A stretch of DNA of 64,000 nucleotides from Arsukibacterium tuosuense (GTDB lineage Bacteria; Pseudomonadota; Gammaproteobacteria; Enterobacterales; Alteromonadaceae), in NCBI RefSeq assembly GCF_900215315.1, contig NZ_OBEB01000005.1, positions 248,001 to 312,000 of the forward strand, in the 5' to 3' direction. The notes under the pieces were generated by a model. It was given only the letters and a program-made list of their open reading frames with translations. It had not been told where the DNA came from and searched no databases. Of the stretch, positions 1 through 9,236 are shown piece by piece (position 1 is the stretch's first letter; each line of letters begins with the position of its first letter). A program made the translations under genes and the position numbers.

Positions 1-1132
1 GGTTGATATTGATAAACAGGCCGTAACTGCTGGCCAGCATCTCTTGCAACGCCCACAAGGTTACTACCAGCGTCACTGCAGCAGCCAGTAGCGCCATTAC
101 CGTGAGTAACAGCACTTCCAGCTGAATTAATACAAACAAATACCACGGATGCGCCCCTACCGCTCGCAGAATAGCCATCTCCCGCTGCCGCTCTTTCATC
201 GATGCCAGCAAGGTCGTCATCATGCCAACAAGACCCGCGACCAGCACCAGCAAGGTAATCAGCAGTAACAGGTTTTCAACCATACTGAGCATTTGCCATA
301 GTTCAGCCAGCGCAACGCCCGGTAAAATCGCTGACAAAGCTTCTCCTTTAAACTCATTAATTTGCCGCTGCACCACAAAAGTTGCCATTCTGGAGTCAAG
401 CCCTACCATAAAAGCGGTGATAGCTTTGGGGGTCAGATCCTGTTGCAATGCCTGTTCAGCACTGATTTTACGTCCTGGCATCGGTGCACCCTGCTGCCAG
501 TCAAGATGAATAGCTTCAATACCTTCCAGGCTGACATGCACGGTTTGATCTAACGGGGTGCCGGTCGGCGCCAGAATACCGGTTACCGTAAAGGGTTTGT
601 CTTTATGTTCACTGAAGCTAACCGCCCCGACACCATGCGCCAGGGTGATCTGGTCACCCAGTTTGTAGCCCAGTTTGGTTGCCACCTCCGCGCCCAGTAC
701 CGTATCGTAGACCTCATTAAACGGCTGACCTTCGCTAAACTGTAATGCCTGCTGATTGGCATAGCGGTAATGGCTAAAATAGTCACTGTTGGTGCCAAGC
801 ACCCGATAGCCACGGTGAGAATCGCCCAGCGACATTGGAATAGTCCAGCTTATTTGCGGATGCTTGCTAATGCGCTGATACGTCGCCCAACTGACATTTG
901 CGGTGGCATTACCAATCCGGAATACTGAGTACAATAATAAGTTCAGCTGGCCAGACCGGGCGCCGACAATTAAATCGGTGCCGGCAATAGTACTGGTAAA
1001 ACTCTGGCGGGCTTCTTTGCGTAAATGGTCAATACCAAATAGCAACACCAGACTTATAGTCAACGACAGTAATGTCATCAGCGCGGTACCACGACGATTC
1101 CAGAGGCTCTGCCTGGCAAGTTTTAACAACAT
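1..1132 (-). CDS. ABC transporter permease, MacB/FtsX type (3' end off the window)
   Basis: The frame is open from an ATG at 1132 to the left edge, about 377 codons, and lacks roughly the last 40 residues of such permeases. The protein starts MLLKLARQSLWNRR, then has one hydrophobic segment (about residues 18-36), a long extracytoplasmic MacB_PCD-like domain with motifs such as IVGARSGQ and YDTVLGAEVA, and then FtsX membrane segments (LLLLITLLVLVAGLVGMM, and LLLTVMALLAAAVTLVVTLW). KERQREMAILRAVGA is the usual cytoplasmic coupling stretch between helices. The start overlaps the ATPase stop by 10 bases, so the two are translationally coupled. With the neighbouring DUF3299 and DUF2796 genes it matches the Zur-regulated PA4063-PA4066 type locus of Pseudomonas. 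A zinc-linked role is inference from that context. Confidence 0.85.
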   Translation of the reverse strand, partial: MLLKLARQSLWNRRGTALMTLLSLTISLVLLFGIDHLRKEARQSFTSTIAGTDLIVGARSGQLNLLLYSVFRIGNATANVSWATYQRISKHPQISWTIPMSLGDSHRGYRVLGTNSDYFSHYRYANQQALQFSEGQPFNEVYDTVLGAEVATKLGYKLGDQITLAHGVGAVSFSEHKDKPFTVTGILAPTGTPLDQTVHVSLEGIEAIHLDWQQGAPMPGRKISAEQALQQDLTPKAITAFMVGLDSRMATFVVQRQINEFKGEALSAILPGVALAELWQMLSMVENLLLLITLLVLVAGLVGMMTTLLASMKERQREMAILRAVGAHPWYLFVLIQLEVLLLTVMALLAAAVTLVVTLWALQEMLASSYGLFININ

Positions 1133-1836
1133 GGCTGTACTCCTTGTGCCAAATTCTGCATATCCAGCTGCAGGCTGAAATAGCGCCGTAAACCAGCATC
1201 GTGGCTGACAAAAATAACGGTGGTCTGGCAGGCATTGGCCTGCTCCAGCAGTACCTGCATAAAACTGTCCCTGTTATCGGCATCCAACGCCGAGGTGGGT
1301 TCATCGGCAATAAGTAAGGCCGGCCGGGTTAACAGAGCGCGGGCAATAGCTACCCGCTGTTGCTGGCCAACGCTTAATGCCGCGGCCTGCTGCTCAATTA
1401 GCTCCCCCGCCAGGCCCAGGCTATCTAACAGTTCTCTGGCACGTTGCTCGCTGGCTTTTTTATCGTGACCGGCAAAATGGCTGCTTAACAACACGTTATC
1501 CAGCACCGATAAATAGGAAATCAGGTTAAGCTGCTGAAACACAACACCAATATTCCGGGCCCGCACGGTATCGCGTTTTGCCGGCGACAGGCTGCTGAAT
1601 ACTTCACCACCTAGTTTTATCTCGCCCTGTTTAGGCGTAATGATACCGGCCAGCAAATTAAGCAGCGTGGTTTTGCCGCTACCCGAGGCACCTTTAATAA
1701 ACAGATGCTGACCTTGCTGCAGGGTCAGCTCAGGTAAACTAAGTTGCCAGGCTGCGGTCTGATAAAAGAACAGCACATTTTTGAGCTCAATGGCAGGAAT
1801 TTTCGGCTTGTCGGTCACAGGTTTAATCCCGGTCAT
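1123..1836 (-). CDS. ABC transporter ATP-binding protein, MacB/LolD family
   Basis: This 237-residue ATPase has Walker A GASGSGKT (about residues 49-56), a Q-loop in VVFQQLNL, the signature LSVGQQQR, Walker B LLIADEPTSALD and the H-loop in FVSHD. Length and motif spacing fit the LolD/MacB-type ATPases that partner FtsX-fold permeases, not importers. It is first in a two-gene minus-strand operon with the permease at 1132. It is divergent from the DUF3299 gene across a 57-bp gap that must hold both promoters. No convincing Zur palindrome was found there. Inference: it powers the zinc-related MacB-like complex formed with the other three proteins of this locus. Confidence 0.9.
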   Translation of the reverse strand: MTGIKPVTDKPKIPAIELKNVLFFYQTAAWQLSLPELTLQQGQHLFIKGASGSGKTTLLNLLAGIITPKQGEIKLGGEVFSSLSPAKRDTVRARNIGVVFQQLNLISYLSVLDNVLLSSHFAGHDKKASEQRARELLDSLGLAGELIEQQAAALSVGQQQRVAIARALLTRPALLIADEPTSALDADNRDSFMQVLLEQANACQTTVIFVSHDAGLRRYFSLQLDMQNLAQGVQPCC

Positions 1837-1893
1837 GTTATGATTGCTCCATTAATTGGCGTCTATTATGCAAAATTAAGAGGGTAAGCTCCA

Positions 1894-2439
1894 ATGCTTA
1901 ACAAGTTATCCGTTACGTTATCTATGCTATTGGTCGCAAGCTTTAGTATGTTACTAAATGCCAGCGAAGTTAAAACCATCGAATGGACTGATTTAATGCC
2001 GGCAGAAGATCTGGCTGCATTACAAGCCATGCCGGAAGTACAGCATGATTACAGTCAACCCTCGCCCTTTGATGATAATTATAACGGTGACGATCCCGCC
2101 GCCGGACAGTGGGAGCAGATTTTACAGTCGGCCAAAGTAAAAGAAGAATTTAATAATACCAAGGTGCGGATCCCCGGTTTTATTGTGCCACTGGAGTTTG
2201 ATGACGAACAAAACGTGACCAGCTTTTTTCTGGTACCTTACTTTGGCGCCTGTATTCATGTACCGCCGCCGCCACCTAATCAGATTATTTTTGTCAGTGG
2301 TGCCAAAAATCTGAAAGCTGATATGATTTACTCACCGTTCTGGATTAGCGGCACCATCACCACCCAACCTATGAGCCACGATTTAGCGAATGCGGCTTAC
2401 AGTCTGAAAGCGGATTTGGTTGAAGAGTACACCTACTGA
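1894..2439 (+). CDS. DUF3299 periplasmic protein
   Basis: The 181-residue protein has a signal peptide (hydrophobic residues 6-20, cleavage near LNAS-EV). It carries the DUF3299 hallmark: VRIPGFIVPLEFD, then FFLVPYFGACIHVPPPPP, where a Cys and a His precede a proline run. It ends with a fold-completing segment FWISGTI. The proline-rich CxHxPPPPP motif is diagnostic for the family, whose function is not established. In P. aeruginosa the DUF3299 gene PA4066 is co-regulated by Zur with an ABC pair and a DUF2796 protein, and the same set is present here. An AGAGGG ribosome-binding site lies upstream. A rho-independent terminator follows at 2459-2498, shared with the convergent His-rich gene. Confidence 0.88.
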   Translation: MLNKLSVTLSMLLVASFSMLLNASEVKTIEWTDLMPAEDLAALQAMPEVQHDYSQPSPFDDNYNGDDPAAGQWEQILQSAKVKEEFNNTKVRIPGFIVPLEFDDEQNVTSFFLVPYFGACIHVPPPPPNQIIFVSGAKNLKADMIYSPFWISGTITTQPMSHDLANAAYSLKADLVEEYTY

Positions 2440-2458
2440 TTTAAGCTTAACAGTAAAC

Positions 2459-2498
2459 AAAAGCCCCCGGCTATCCAATTAATAGCGGGGGGCTTTTT
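2459..2498. terminator. Rho-independent terminator between convergent genes
   Basis: A G/C-rich stem pairs 2461-2473 with 2483-2495 around an AT-rich loop and is followed by a T run. It lies between the DUF3299 stop and the DUF2796 stop and could serve the plus strand. An A-run on the other side makes bidirectional use possible. Confidence 0.8.
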
Positions 2499-2522
2499 GC
2501 TTTATAAAATGCCTAGGCAGTG

Positions 2523-3143
2523 TTAAAAACTGACAGTGTTACTGGCCAAACTCAGTTCTGTTGCGCCTTGCTGGCCATTTATTACCCATTGCACAGTAAT
2601 TTTCTGCACACTTGGTACCAGGTTAAATAAACTTACCGTCATTTCATTTAACCGCGCCGGTTGCTGACAAATTAAACTGATATTGGCGTAAAAGTCGCTA
2701 TGTGTACTACTAACTTCAGCTGTTAAATCGGTATTGGCATCAGCTTCTGTAAGGTCACATCCGGCTTGCGGATTAATTTCAAACCATGAGCCCTGACGCA
2801 GTACAGCCAATGCCGAGGCTATTTCCTGGCGTTGCTCGCTGGTTTTCGGGGCATGTTCAAAGCCGACAATATTGTAAGCGGCCGATTGCAACGCCACCAT
2901 TGCCTCGTTACCTTCAAGTATCACCGTTAACATAGCCTCACCATGGACATGCGTGCCCGGGCTACTGAACTCATCTTCTGCATGCTCATGCTCATGCTCA
3001 TGCTCATGCTCATGCTCATGCTGTTCAGCGTGTTTGTGATCATGCTGCTGGGCAACAACATTGTTAGCAGTTAACAATAGCGCGCCAGCTGTCACCGCAC
3101 TTAACCAGCAGCCAACAGCCGCGCCAAACCGAAACTTCGCCAT
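2523..3143 (-). CDS. His-rich DUF2796 (ZrgA-like) periplasmic zinc-binding protein
   Basis: This 206-residue protein has a signal peptide (cleavage near NVVA-QQ). A metal-binding stretch of alternating His with Glu follows at about residues 34-56, made by a hexanucleotide repeat. After the conserved THVHGEAML motif comes a beta-rich DUF2796 domain. ZrgA of Vibrio cholerae and PA4063 of P. aeruginosa belong to this family and are Zur-regulated zinc-uptake factors. The start ATG follows AAGGA at a 7-base spacing. It is transcribed alone, convergent with DUF3299, rather than in one operon with the ABC genes as in Pseudomonas. A role as periplasmic zinc scavenger is inferred from family and neighbours. 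Confidence 0.88.
   Translation of the reverse strand: MAKFRFGAAVGCWLSAVTAGALLLTANNVVAQQHDHKHAEQHEHEHEHEHEHEHAEDEFSSPGTHVHGEAMLTVILEGNEAMVALQSAAYNIVGFEHAPKTSEQRQEIASALAVLRQGSWFEINPQAGCDLTEADANTDLTAEVSSTHSDFYANISLICQQPARLNEMTVSLFNLVPSVQKITVQWVINGQQGATELSLASNTVSF
2981..3022. repeat. Seven copies of a CATGCT hexamer encoding the Glu-His tract
   Basis: Seven perfect tandem CATGCT units (AGCATG on the coding strand) encode the alternating Glu-His metal-binding run of the DUF2796 protein. The six-base unit keeps the frame, so slippage would change the number of His residues without breaking the gene. Confidence 0.95.
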
Positions 3144-3300
3144 CTTCAGGGTCCTTGTACTTTGCTATAGGCGTTATCATACCTGCTTGTTAAACCAGCG
3201 CAATATGTGGCAGCGCCAAAAGCAGACATCGAGTTAAATCGTTGATCTGCGTGCTACAGCTAAGCGTACCACTGACTATTGTTAATTTGAGTCAGGATTT

Positions 3301-4827
3301 ATGGCCAAGCTTATCGTAATTTTAGGAGACCAGCTTAGCCCGGCGCTACCCGCGCTTCGTGAAGCAAAAAGTGACGACGTTATTTTACTGGCTGAAGTGC
3401 AGCAGGAAGCCACCTACGTTAAGCACCACAAGCATAAGATTATTCTGTTGTTCAGTGCGATGCGCCATTTTGCTGACGTGCTACGTCAGCAGAATTATCA
3501 GGTGACCTATCTGGACTATCATCAAGGCCATGCTTCACTTACCGCCGCGGTTGAACAAAGCCTGCAACAACATCCGCAGTTAGACGGCATTATGCTGACT
3601 CAGTGTGGTGAGTATCGCTTACAGCAGGAAATAAACAGCTGGCAGCACACCTTCGGTTTACCGGTGGAGATACTGGAAGATGACCGCTTTTTGTGCAATG
3701 CGGCAATGTTTGCCCAATGGGCTGATGGCCGCAAACAGCTGCGGATGGAATATTTTTACCGCGAGATGCGCCGCTACACCGGGTTACTGCTTGATAGCAA
3801 AAAACAACCGCTTGGCGGCCAATGGAATTTTGATAAAGCCAACCGCAAAAGCCCGCCGGCTGATCTGCAGGCCATCGCACCACTGCAGTTTAAACCCGAT
3901 GACATTACACTTGAGGTAATGAAACTGGTTACTGAACACTTTGCCGGTAATCCGGGCTCGGCTGACAATTTTTGTTATGCGGTAACAGGTAAGCAGGCAC
4001 GCCAGGCATTTAATCACTTTGTCAGCGAACAACTGGCCAGGTTTGGCGACTATCAGGATGCGATGGTACTTGACCAACCCTTCCTGTTTCACAGCATTTG
4101 TTCCATCTATCTTAACTGCGGCTTGCTGGATGTACGCTGGATGTGTCAGAAAGTGGAAGCAGCCTACAAGCAGGACAAGGTTGCTATTAATGCCGCTGAG
4201 GGCTTTATTCGCCAACTTATCGGCTGGCGCGAGTATGTCAGGGGCTTGTACTGGCTGTTGATGCCCGACTATAAAAACCGCAACTTTCTGAATGCCAACA
4301 GACCATTACCGGGCTTTTACTGGCATGGCGACACCAAAATGCGCTGTATGCAACAAGCCATCAGCCATACCATGACCCACGCTTATTCTCACCACATTCA
4401 GCGGCTGATGATAACCGGTAATTTCGCCTTGTTAGCCGGGCTGGATGTCACTGAAGTCACCGACTGGTATCTGGCTGTATATGCTGATGCTTACGAATGG
4501 GTAGAACTGCCTAATACCCTTGGCATGGCGCTGTTTGCCGATGATGGTGTACTCGCCTCTAAACCTTATGCTGCCAGCGGCGCTTATATTAACCGGATGA
4601 GTAATTACTGCCAGCATTGCCATTACAAGGTTAAAGACAGTACCGGTGATGACGCCTGCCCGTTTAACGTATTGTACTGGGACTTTTTAGCGCGCAATGA
4701 GCAAAAACTGGGAAGCAATGCCAGGATGCAGCTGGCTTATAAAAACTGGCACAATAAAGCGCCGGAACAACAGCAGGCACTTCGTGATAAAGCAGCCGAC
4801 TACCTGATAAAGCTGGAGCAACTATGA
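3301..4827 (+). CDS. phrB: Iron-sulfur bacterial (6-4) photolyase, PhrB/FeS-BCP family
   Basis: A 508-residue member of the FeS-BCP photolyase/cryptochrome group. The N-terminal Rossmann domain begins KLIVILGDQLSP. The C-terminal helical FAD domain contains IGWREYVRG and SHTMTHAYSHHIQRLM. Cys349, Cys437, Cys440 and Cys453 each fall one residue before the four [4Fe-4S] ligands of Agrobacterium PhrB (350, 438, 441, 454), and total length is nearly the same (507). PhrB repairs (6-4) photoproducts with light, using FAD, a lumazine antenna and the cluster. Its stop overlaps the next photolyase start by 4 bases (ATGA), so it leads a three-gene photolyase operon. Confidence 0.92.
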   Translation: MAKLIVILGDQLSPALPALREAKSDDVILLAEVQQEATYVKHHKHKIILLFSAMRHFADVLRQQNYQVTYLDYHQGHASLTAAVEQSLQQHPQLDGIMLTQCGEYRLQQEINSWQHTFGLPVEILEDDRFLCNAAMFAQWADGRKQLRMEYFYREMRRYTGLLLDSKKQPLGGQWNFDKANRKSPPADLQAIAPLQFKPDDITLEVMKLVTEHFAGNPGSADNFCYAVTGKQARQAFNHFVSEQLARFGDYQDAMVLDQPFLFHSICSIYLNCGLLDVRWMCQKVEAAYKQDKVAINAAEGFIRQLIGWREYVRGLYWLLMPDYKNRNFLNANRPLPGFYWHGDTKMRCMQQAISHTMTHAYSHHIQRLMITGNFALLAGLDVTEVTDWYLAVYADAYEWVELPNTLGMALFADDGVLASKPYAASGAYINRMSNYCQHCHYKVKDSTGDDACPFNVLYWDFLARNEQKLGSNARMQLAYKNWHNKAPEQQQALRDKAADYLIKLEQL

Positions 4828-6218
4828 CCAGCCTGGTGTTACTTGACCAGGCGTTACGCCTGCATGACAACCCCTTGCTCTGGTATGGTGCCCGAGCTGA
4901 CGGCACAGCAGGTGAGCAGCGATTAGTCGCGGTCGTTTGCCTGGATAAGTCTGCTTTTTTCTCTAAGCAATATGGATTGGCCCGGGCCAGTTTACTGCGG
5001 CTGCAACAGCAGCTGCAACTAATTTCCGGCACCAAACAAGCCCTCGCCCGGTTCAATATTGGTCTGGTTACCTTGTTTGGGGAACCCGCAGCGGAAATAA
5101 GCCGCTTAGCGATGCAACTACAAGCCAGCCAGATTGTTGCAGCCAGCCCAACCGGCTATCGGGAACAGCAAACCCTCGCAAAGCTCAGCGACCGCTATCA
5201 GGTCACAACCATTGATGTTAACAGCTTATTAGGCACAGCGGCGTTAACACCTGAACTTAGCCGCTTGCCTGACAGCTTCAGTGCTTTTCGGAAGCAACGG
5301 GAACCGTTATTGCAGGTAGCGCCGGCTGTTGCAACGTATCAACCCCAGCCTGCTCAGCAGTGGCTGACACCTGAGCAAAGCAGCGTGTTCTATGAGAATT
5401 TTCATCAGTTAGCGGCTTTCAGCCAACCATCGCTGCCACCAGGTAGCGACGAGCAACACGCATTGCAGCGGCTGGACGACTATATCTGGCAGCAACACGC
5501 TATCAGCCATTACAAAAGCAGCCGCAATGGTTTAAGTGGTGACTATTATGCCAGTAAGTTTTCAGCACCTCTGGCAACAGGTTGTCTGTCGGCCCGCTAT
5601 TGCTGGCAACAAATTTTGCAGTACGAGCAGCAGATAGAAGCAAATGAATCTACCTACTGGCTGAAGTTTGAACTGCTATGGCGGGAATTTTTCCGCTGGC
5701 AATTTCGTAAATATACCAATGCCTGGTTTAGTAAGCATGCTATAAAAGGTCCGCTGGATTTTAGTCCGCCGACTCTGACTAAAGCCCGGCAAGAACACTT
5801 TAATAACTGGTGTGCCGGAACAACCGGCGTGCCTTTTATTGATGCCAATATGCGCCTGCTTAACAGCACCGGCCTGATGAGTAATCGGGGCAGGCAGAAT
5901 GTTGCCAGCTTTCTTATTCATGATTTAGGCGTCGACTGGCGCCTTGGTGCCGCCTATTTTGAGCAGCGCCTGCTGGATTACGATGTTGCCAGTAACTGGG
6001 GTAACTGGGCGTATATTGCTGGCAGTGGCAACAGTGGCGAGCGCCAGTTTAACGTGATTAAGCAAGCACTGAGCTATGATCCGGAGGGTGACTTTGTCCG
6101 CGCCATGTTGCCAGAACTGACGGCAAAAGGCAGTTTAATTCACCAGCCCGCAGCTGAGGTTAAGGTACCTGAGCACTGGCGAAACTGGCTGGCAAAACTG
6201 ACTGAAAAAAAGCTGTAA
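4824..6218 (+). CDS. DASH-type cryptochrome/photolyase
   Basis: The 464-residue protein has an N-terminal antenna domain (MTSLVLLDQALRLHDNPLL) and a FAD domain with the CRY-DASH fingerprint: FELLWREFFRW, STGLMSNRGRQNVASFL, DYDVASNWGNWAYIAG, then the GSGNSGERQFN loop. DASH proteins bind FAD and methenyltetrahydrofolate and repair CPDs mainly in single-stranded or looped DNA. Some also act in light signalling. It overlaps the PhrB stop by 4 bases, and only 6 bases separate it from the third family member. The first 14 nucleotides are identical to those of the next gene. Confidence 0.92.
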   Translation: MTSLVLLDQALRLHDNPLLWYGARADGTAGEQRLVAVVCLDKSAFFSKQYGLARASLLRLQQQLQLISGTKQALARFNIGLVTLFGEPAAEISRLAMQLQASQIVAASPTGYREQQTLAKLSDRYQVTTIDVNSLLGTAALTPELSRLPDSFSAFRKQREPLLQVAPAVATYQPQPAQQWLTPEQSSVFYENFHQLAAFSQPSLPPGSDEQHALQRLDDYIWQQHAISHYKSSRNGLSGDYYASKFSAPLATGCLSARYCWQQILQYEQQIEANESTYWLKFELLWREFFRWQFRKYTNAWFSKHAIKGPLDFSPPTLTKARQEHFNNWCAGTTGVPFIDANMRLLNSTGLMSNRGRQNVASFLIHDLGVDWRLGAAYFEQRLLDYDVASNWGNWAYIAGSGNSGERQFNVIKQALSYDPEGDFVRAMLPELTAKGSLIHQPAAEVKVPEHWRNWLAKLTEKKL

Positions 6219-6224
6219 CCACAG

Positions 6225-7766
6225 ATGACCAGCCTGGTATGGTTTAAGCGCGATTTGCGGCTGCAGGATCACCAGCCGTTATGGCATGCGGCCAAACAAG
6301 GCCCGGTGCTGCCGGTATATATTATTGAACCCGATTACTGGCAGCAGCCTGATGTGTCGCTGCGCCACTGGCAATATCTGGCTCCGGCGCTGCAACAGCT
6401 TAACCAGCAACTGAGCGCCCTGGGCCAGCCGTTACTGGTGGTAAAAGGTGCGGCTACCGCAGTGTTGCGCCAACTTTGCCGGCAATACGCAGTAAGTGGG
6501 GTATACAGCCATGAAGAAACCGGCAACCTCTGGACCTATCAGCGCGATCTTGCCGTTGGCCGCTTACTGCAAAGCCTGCAAATACCCTGGCAGCAATACC
6601 GCCAATTCGCGGTATTTCGTAAATTAGCTAACCGGGATAACTGGTTTGAACGGGCAGATAGCTGGCTTAAATCACCAGTATGTCCAACCCCTGCATCGTT
6701 GCCCAGACTAACCGCAACACCAGATAGCTTAATGCCAGAAGGCTTAACGCCGGAAAACCTGGCGCTACTGGCGCCCCGGCGCGGTCACGACCTGCCACCG
6801 GTAATCAGGCTGCAACAGGGCGTACAACCTGCGGATATCTTCAATGAGTTTATTGACAAACGCAGTCGCAATTACCGGCAACATATATCTTTACCCGCCA
6901 AAGCCGCTAGCAGCTGCTCCAGGTTAAGCCCCTGCATTAGTTATGGCCAGCTAAGTCTGCGCCAGTTACAACAGCAAAGCTTGCTGGCGTTAAAACAGCA
7001 AAGTAACGTCTGGCATAAACAAGGACTACAGGCATTTTTCAGCCGTTTACGCTGGCATTGCCACTTTATCCAGAAACTGGAAGATGAACCGGCTATTGAG
7101 TTTTGTAATATGCACCGTGGCTTTGATGGCATGCGCGAAGCTGATTTTAACCCCGCACACTTTGCTGCGTGGCGCACCGGTTATACCGGTTTTCCACTAA
7201 TTGATGCGGCCATGCGTTGCCTGCTGGCAACAGGCTGGCTGCACTTTCGTGGCAGAGCGATGCTGGTGGCATTTGCCACATATCATTTATGGCTGCACTG
7301 GCGGCCGGTCGCGCTGCACTTAGCGCAATGCTTTGTCGACTACGAACCGGGTATTCATTATCCACAAATCCAAATGCAGGCCGGCACGACAGGCATTAAT
7401 CCGAACCGGATGTACAATCCATTAAAGCAAAGCCAATTGAAAGATCCGGACGGCCAGTTTATCCGCCAATGGTTGCCGGAGCTGCGCCAGCTACCGACCA
7501 GCTGGCTGCACAGTCCCTGGCTGATGCCTGTAGCCTTACAACAGCAATACGACTGCGTATTAGGCCGCGACTATCCTGCGCCAATAGTCGATTTGCAACA
7601 CGCCCTGCAACAGGCCAGAGCAAAACTACGTAACTGGTTACACAGCCAGCCTGCAGCCAGCTGGCAACAACAGAAAAAAGCAGTGGTGGCACGCCATGCC
7701 AGTCGTAAAAGGCCGGCAGCACGTAAAGCGGCGAAAAGCAGAGATCAGCTCAGTTTTGATTGGTAG
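6225..7766 (+). CDS. FAD-binding photolyase/cryptochrome family protein with basic C-terminal tail
   Basis: A third, different photolyase homologue of 513 residues. The start [20 protein letters not shown] is a standard antenna domain. The FAD domain includes [47 protein letters not shown] and [21 protein letters not shown]. The last part differs from classical PhrA (WDxxx and NNRxRM segments are altered), so it belongs to the less-studied 'FAD-binding domain' cryptochrome-like branch. Whether it repairs CPDs or senses light cannot be told. A Lys/Arg-rich tail (about residues 484-506) is unusual and might bind nucleic acid. It is third in the operon, and its stop is 18 bases from the convergent glnB stop. 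Confidence 0.82.
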   Translation: MTSLVWFKRDLRLQDHQPLWHAAKQGPVLPVYIIEPDYWQQPDVSLRHWQYLAPALQQLNQQLSALGQPLLVVKGAATAVLRQLCRQYAVSGVYSHEETGNLWTYQRDLAVGRLLQSLQIPWQQYRQFAVFRKLANRDNWFERADSWLKSPVCPTPASLPRLTATPDSLMPEGLTPENLALLAPRRGHDLPPVIRLQQGVQPADIFNEFIDKRSRNYRQHISLPAKAASSCSRLSPCISYGQLSLRQLQQQSLLALKQQSNVWHKQGLQAFFSRLRWHCHFIQKLEDEPAIEFCNMHRGFDGMREADFNPAHFAAWRTGYTGFPLIDAAMRCLLATGWLHFRGRAMLVAFATYHLWLHWRPVALHLAQCFVDYEPGIHYPQIQMQAGTTGINPNRMYNPLKQSQLKDPDGQFIRQWLPELRQLPTSWLHSPWLMPVALQQQYDCVLGRDYPAPIVDLQHALQQARAKLRNWLHSQPAASWQQQKKAVVARHASRKRPAARKAAKSRDQLSFDW

Positions 7767-7784
7767 GCTGGCATTTCCGCAGTA

Positions 7785-8183
<399 letters not shown>

Positions 8184-8267
8184 TCAGCTTTTTAGCCGCA
8201 ATTAGTTGATCCTATTTCATTCAGATACGTTAAGATATTGTGCACTTTCAACAGAGGGCTGAGCAGA

Positions 8268-9092
8268 ATGCAGGCAGAACACATTATTGCCCAAATGCGG
8301 GTATTACCGGAAATTGATACCGGCTTTGAAATCAGCCGCCGGGTTAGCTTTATCAAAAAACAATTGCGGAACGCCGGCATGACCCGTCTGGTGCTGGGAA
8401 TAAGCGGCGGTGTCGACTCTACCACCTGTGGCCGGCTGGCCCAGATAGCGGTGGACGAGCTAAATGCGGAACACGGCGGTGGTTATCAATTTATTGCGGT
8501 GCGTTTGCCGTACGGGACCCAGAGTGATGAAGATGAAGCACAGCTTGCTATCAGCTTTATCAAACCGGGCAAAGCTGTCAGTGTCAATATTAAGGGTGCA
8601 GCTGATGCATTGCATCAAAGCACCATGCTGGCGCTTGGCGATCAGAACACAATCAGTGAGGCAAAAGCCGATTTTGCTAAAGGTAATGTCAAGGCCCGCT
8701 GCCGAATGATGGCGCAATACCATATTGCCGCGCTGAACAATGCCCTGGTGCTGGGTACTGATCACTCGGCAGAAAATATTACCGGTTTTTACACTAAATG
8801 GGGTGATGGCGCCTGCGATTTAGCGCCGTTATTTGGTTTAAGTAAACGGCAGGTACGGGCTATTGCCGCCAAACTTGGCGCACCACAACTATTGGTTGCC
8901 AAAACACCAACCGCCGATTTGGAATGCCTGAGTCCGCAAAAAGCGGATGAGGCTGCACTGGGCTTAACGTATGATCAGATTGATGATTTTTTGGAAGGCA
9001 AACCAGTGCCAGCTGAGGTTGCAGAGCGCTTAATCAGTATCTATCTGAAAACCCAGCATAAACGTGATCCCATACCCACTATCTACGATTAG
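8268..9092 (+). CDS. nadE: Ammonia-dependent NAD+ synthetase
   Basis: A 274-residue protein, matching the size of E. coli NadE (275). It has the ATP pyrophosphatase P-loop [16 protein letters not shown] near residue 44 and a [26 protein letters not shown] segment typical of NadE that lines the NaAD site. The C-terminus contains [17 protein letters not shown]. It converts deamido-NAD to NAD+ with ammonia, as no glutaminase domain is present. The frame is open from a TTG at 8238, but the ATG at 8268 behind a GAGGG stretch matches the family start. It is divergent from glnB, a pairing of nitrogen regulator and ammonia-using enzyme. Confidence 0.95.
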   Translation: MQAEHIIAQMRVLPEIDTGFEISRRVSFIKKQLRNAGMTRLVLGISGGVDSTTCGRLAQIAVDELNAEHGGGYQFIAVRLPYGTQSDEDEAQLAISFIKPGKAVSVNIKGAADALHQSTMLALGDQNTISEAKADFAKGNVKARCRMMAQYHIAALNNALVLGTDHSAENITGFYTKWGDGACDLAPLFGLSKRQVRAIAAKLGAPQLLVAKTPTADLECLSPQKADEAALGLTYDQIDDFLEGKPVPAEVAERLISIYLKTQHKRDPIPTIYD

Positions 9093-9236
9093 CACCTTCA
9101 GCCACTTTTTGATGTACCGTAAAATATGACGCCAGCTTATGCTGGCGCCACTCCAACAAACACCCTTCAAAAATACAATTTATAAATATACTTGCTACAC
9201 TTTAGTTACTTTACAAGAATTGCAAGGAGTGCAGTG

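Noticed and set aside
583-813. 76-residue ORF on the minus strand
   Set aside because: It is another frame inside the ABC permease, whose own frame reads through the region with clear FtsX motifs.
1837-1893. Zur box in the divergent promoter
   Set aside because: Only a GTTAT half-site is seen, without a matching second half; the same holds for the 3144-3300 region.
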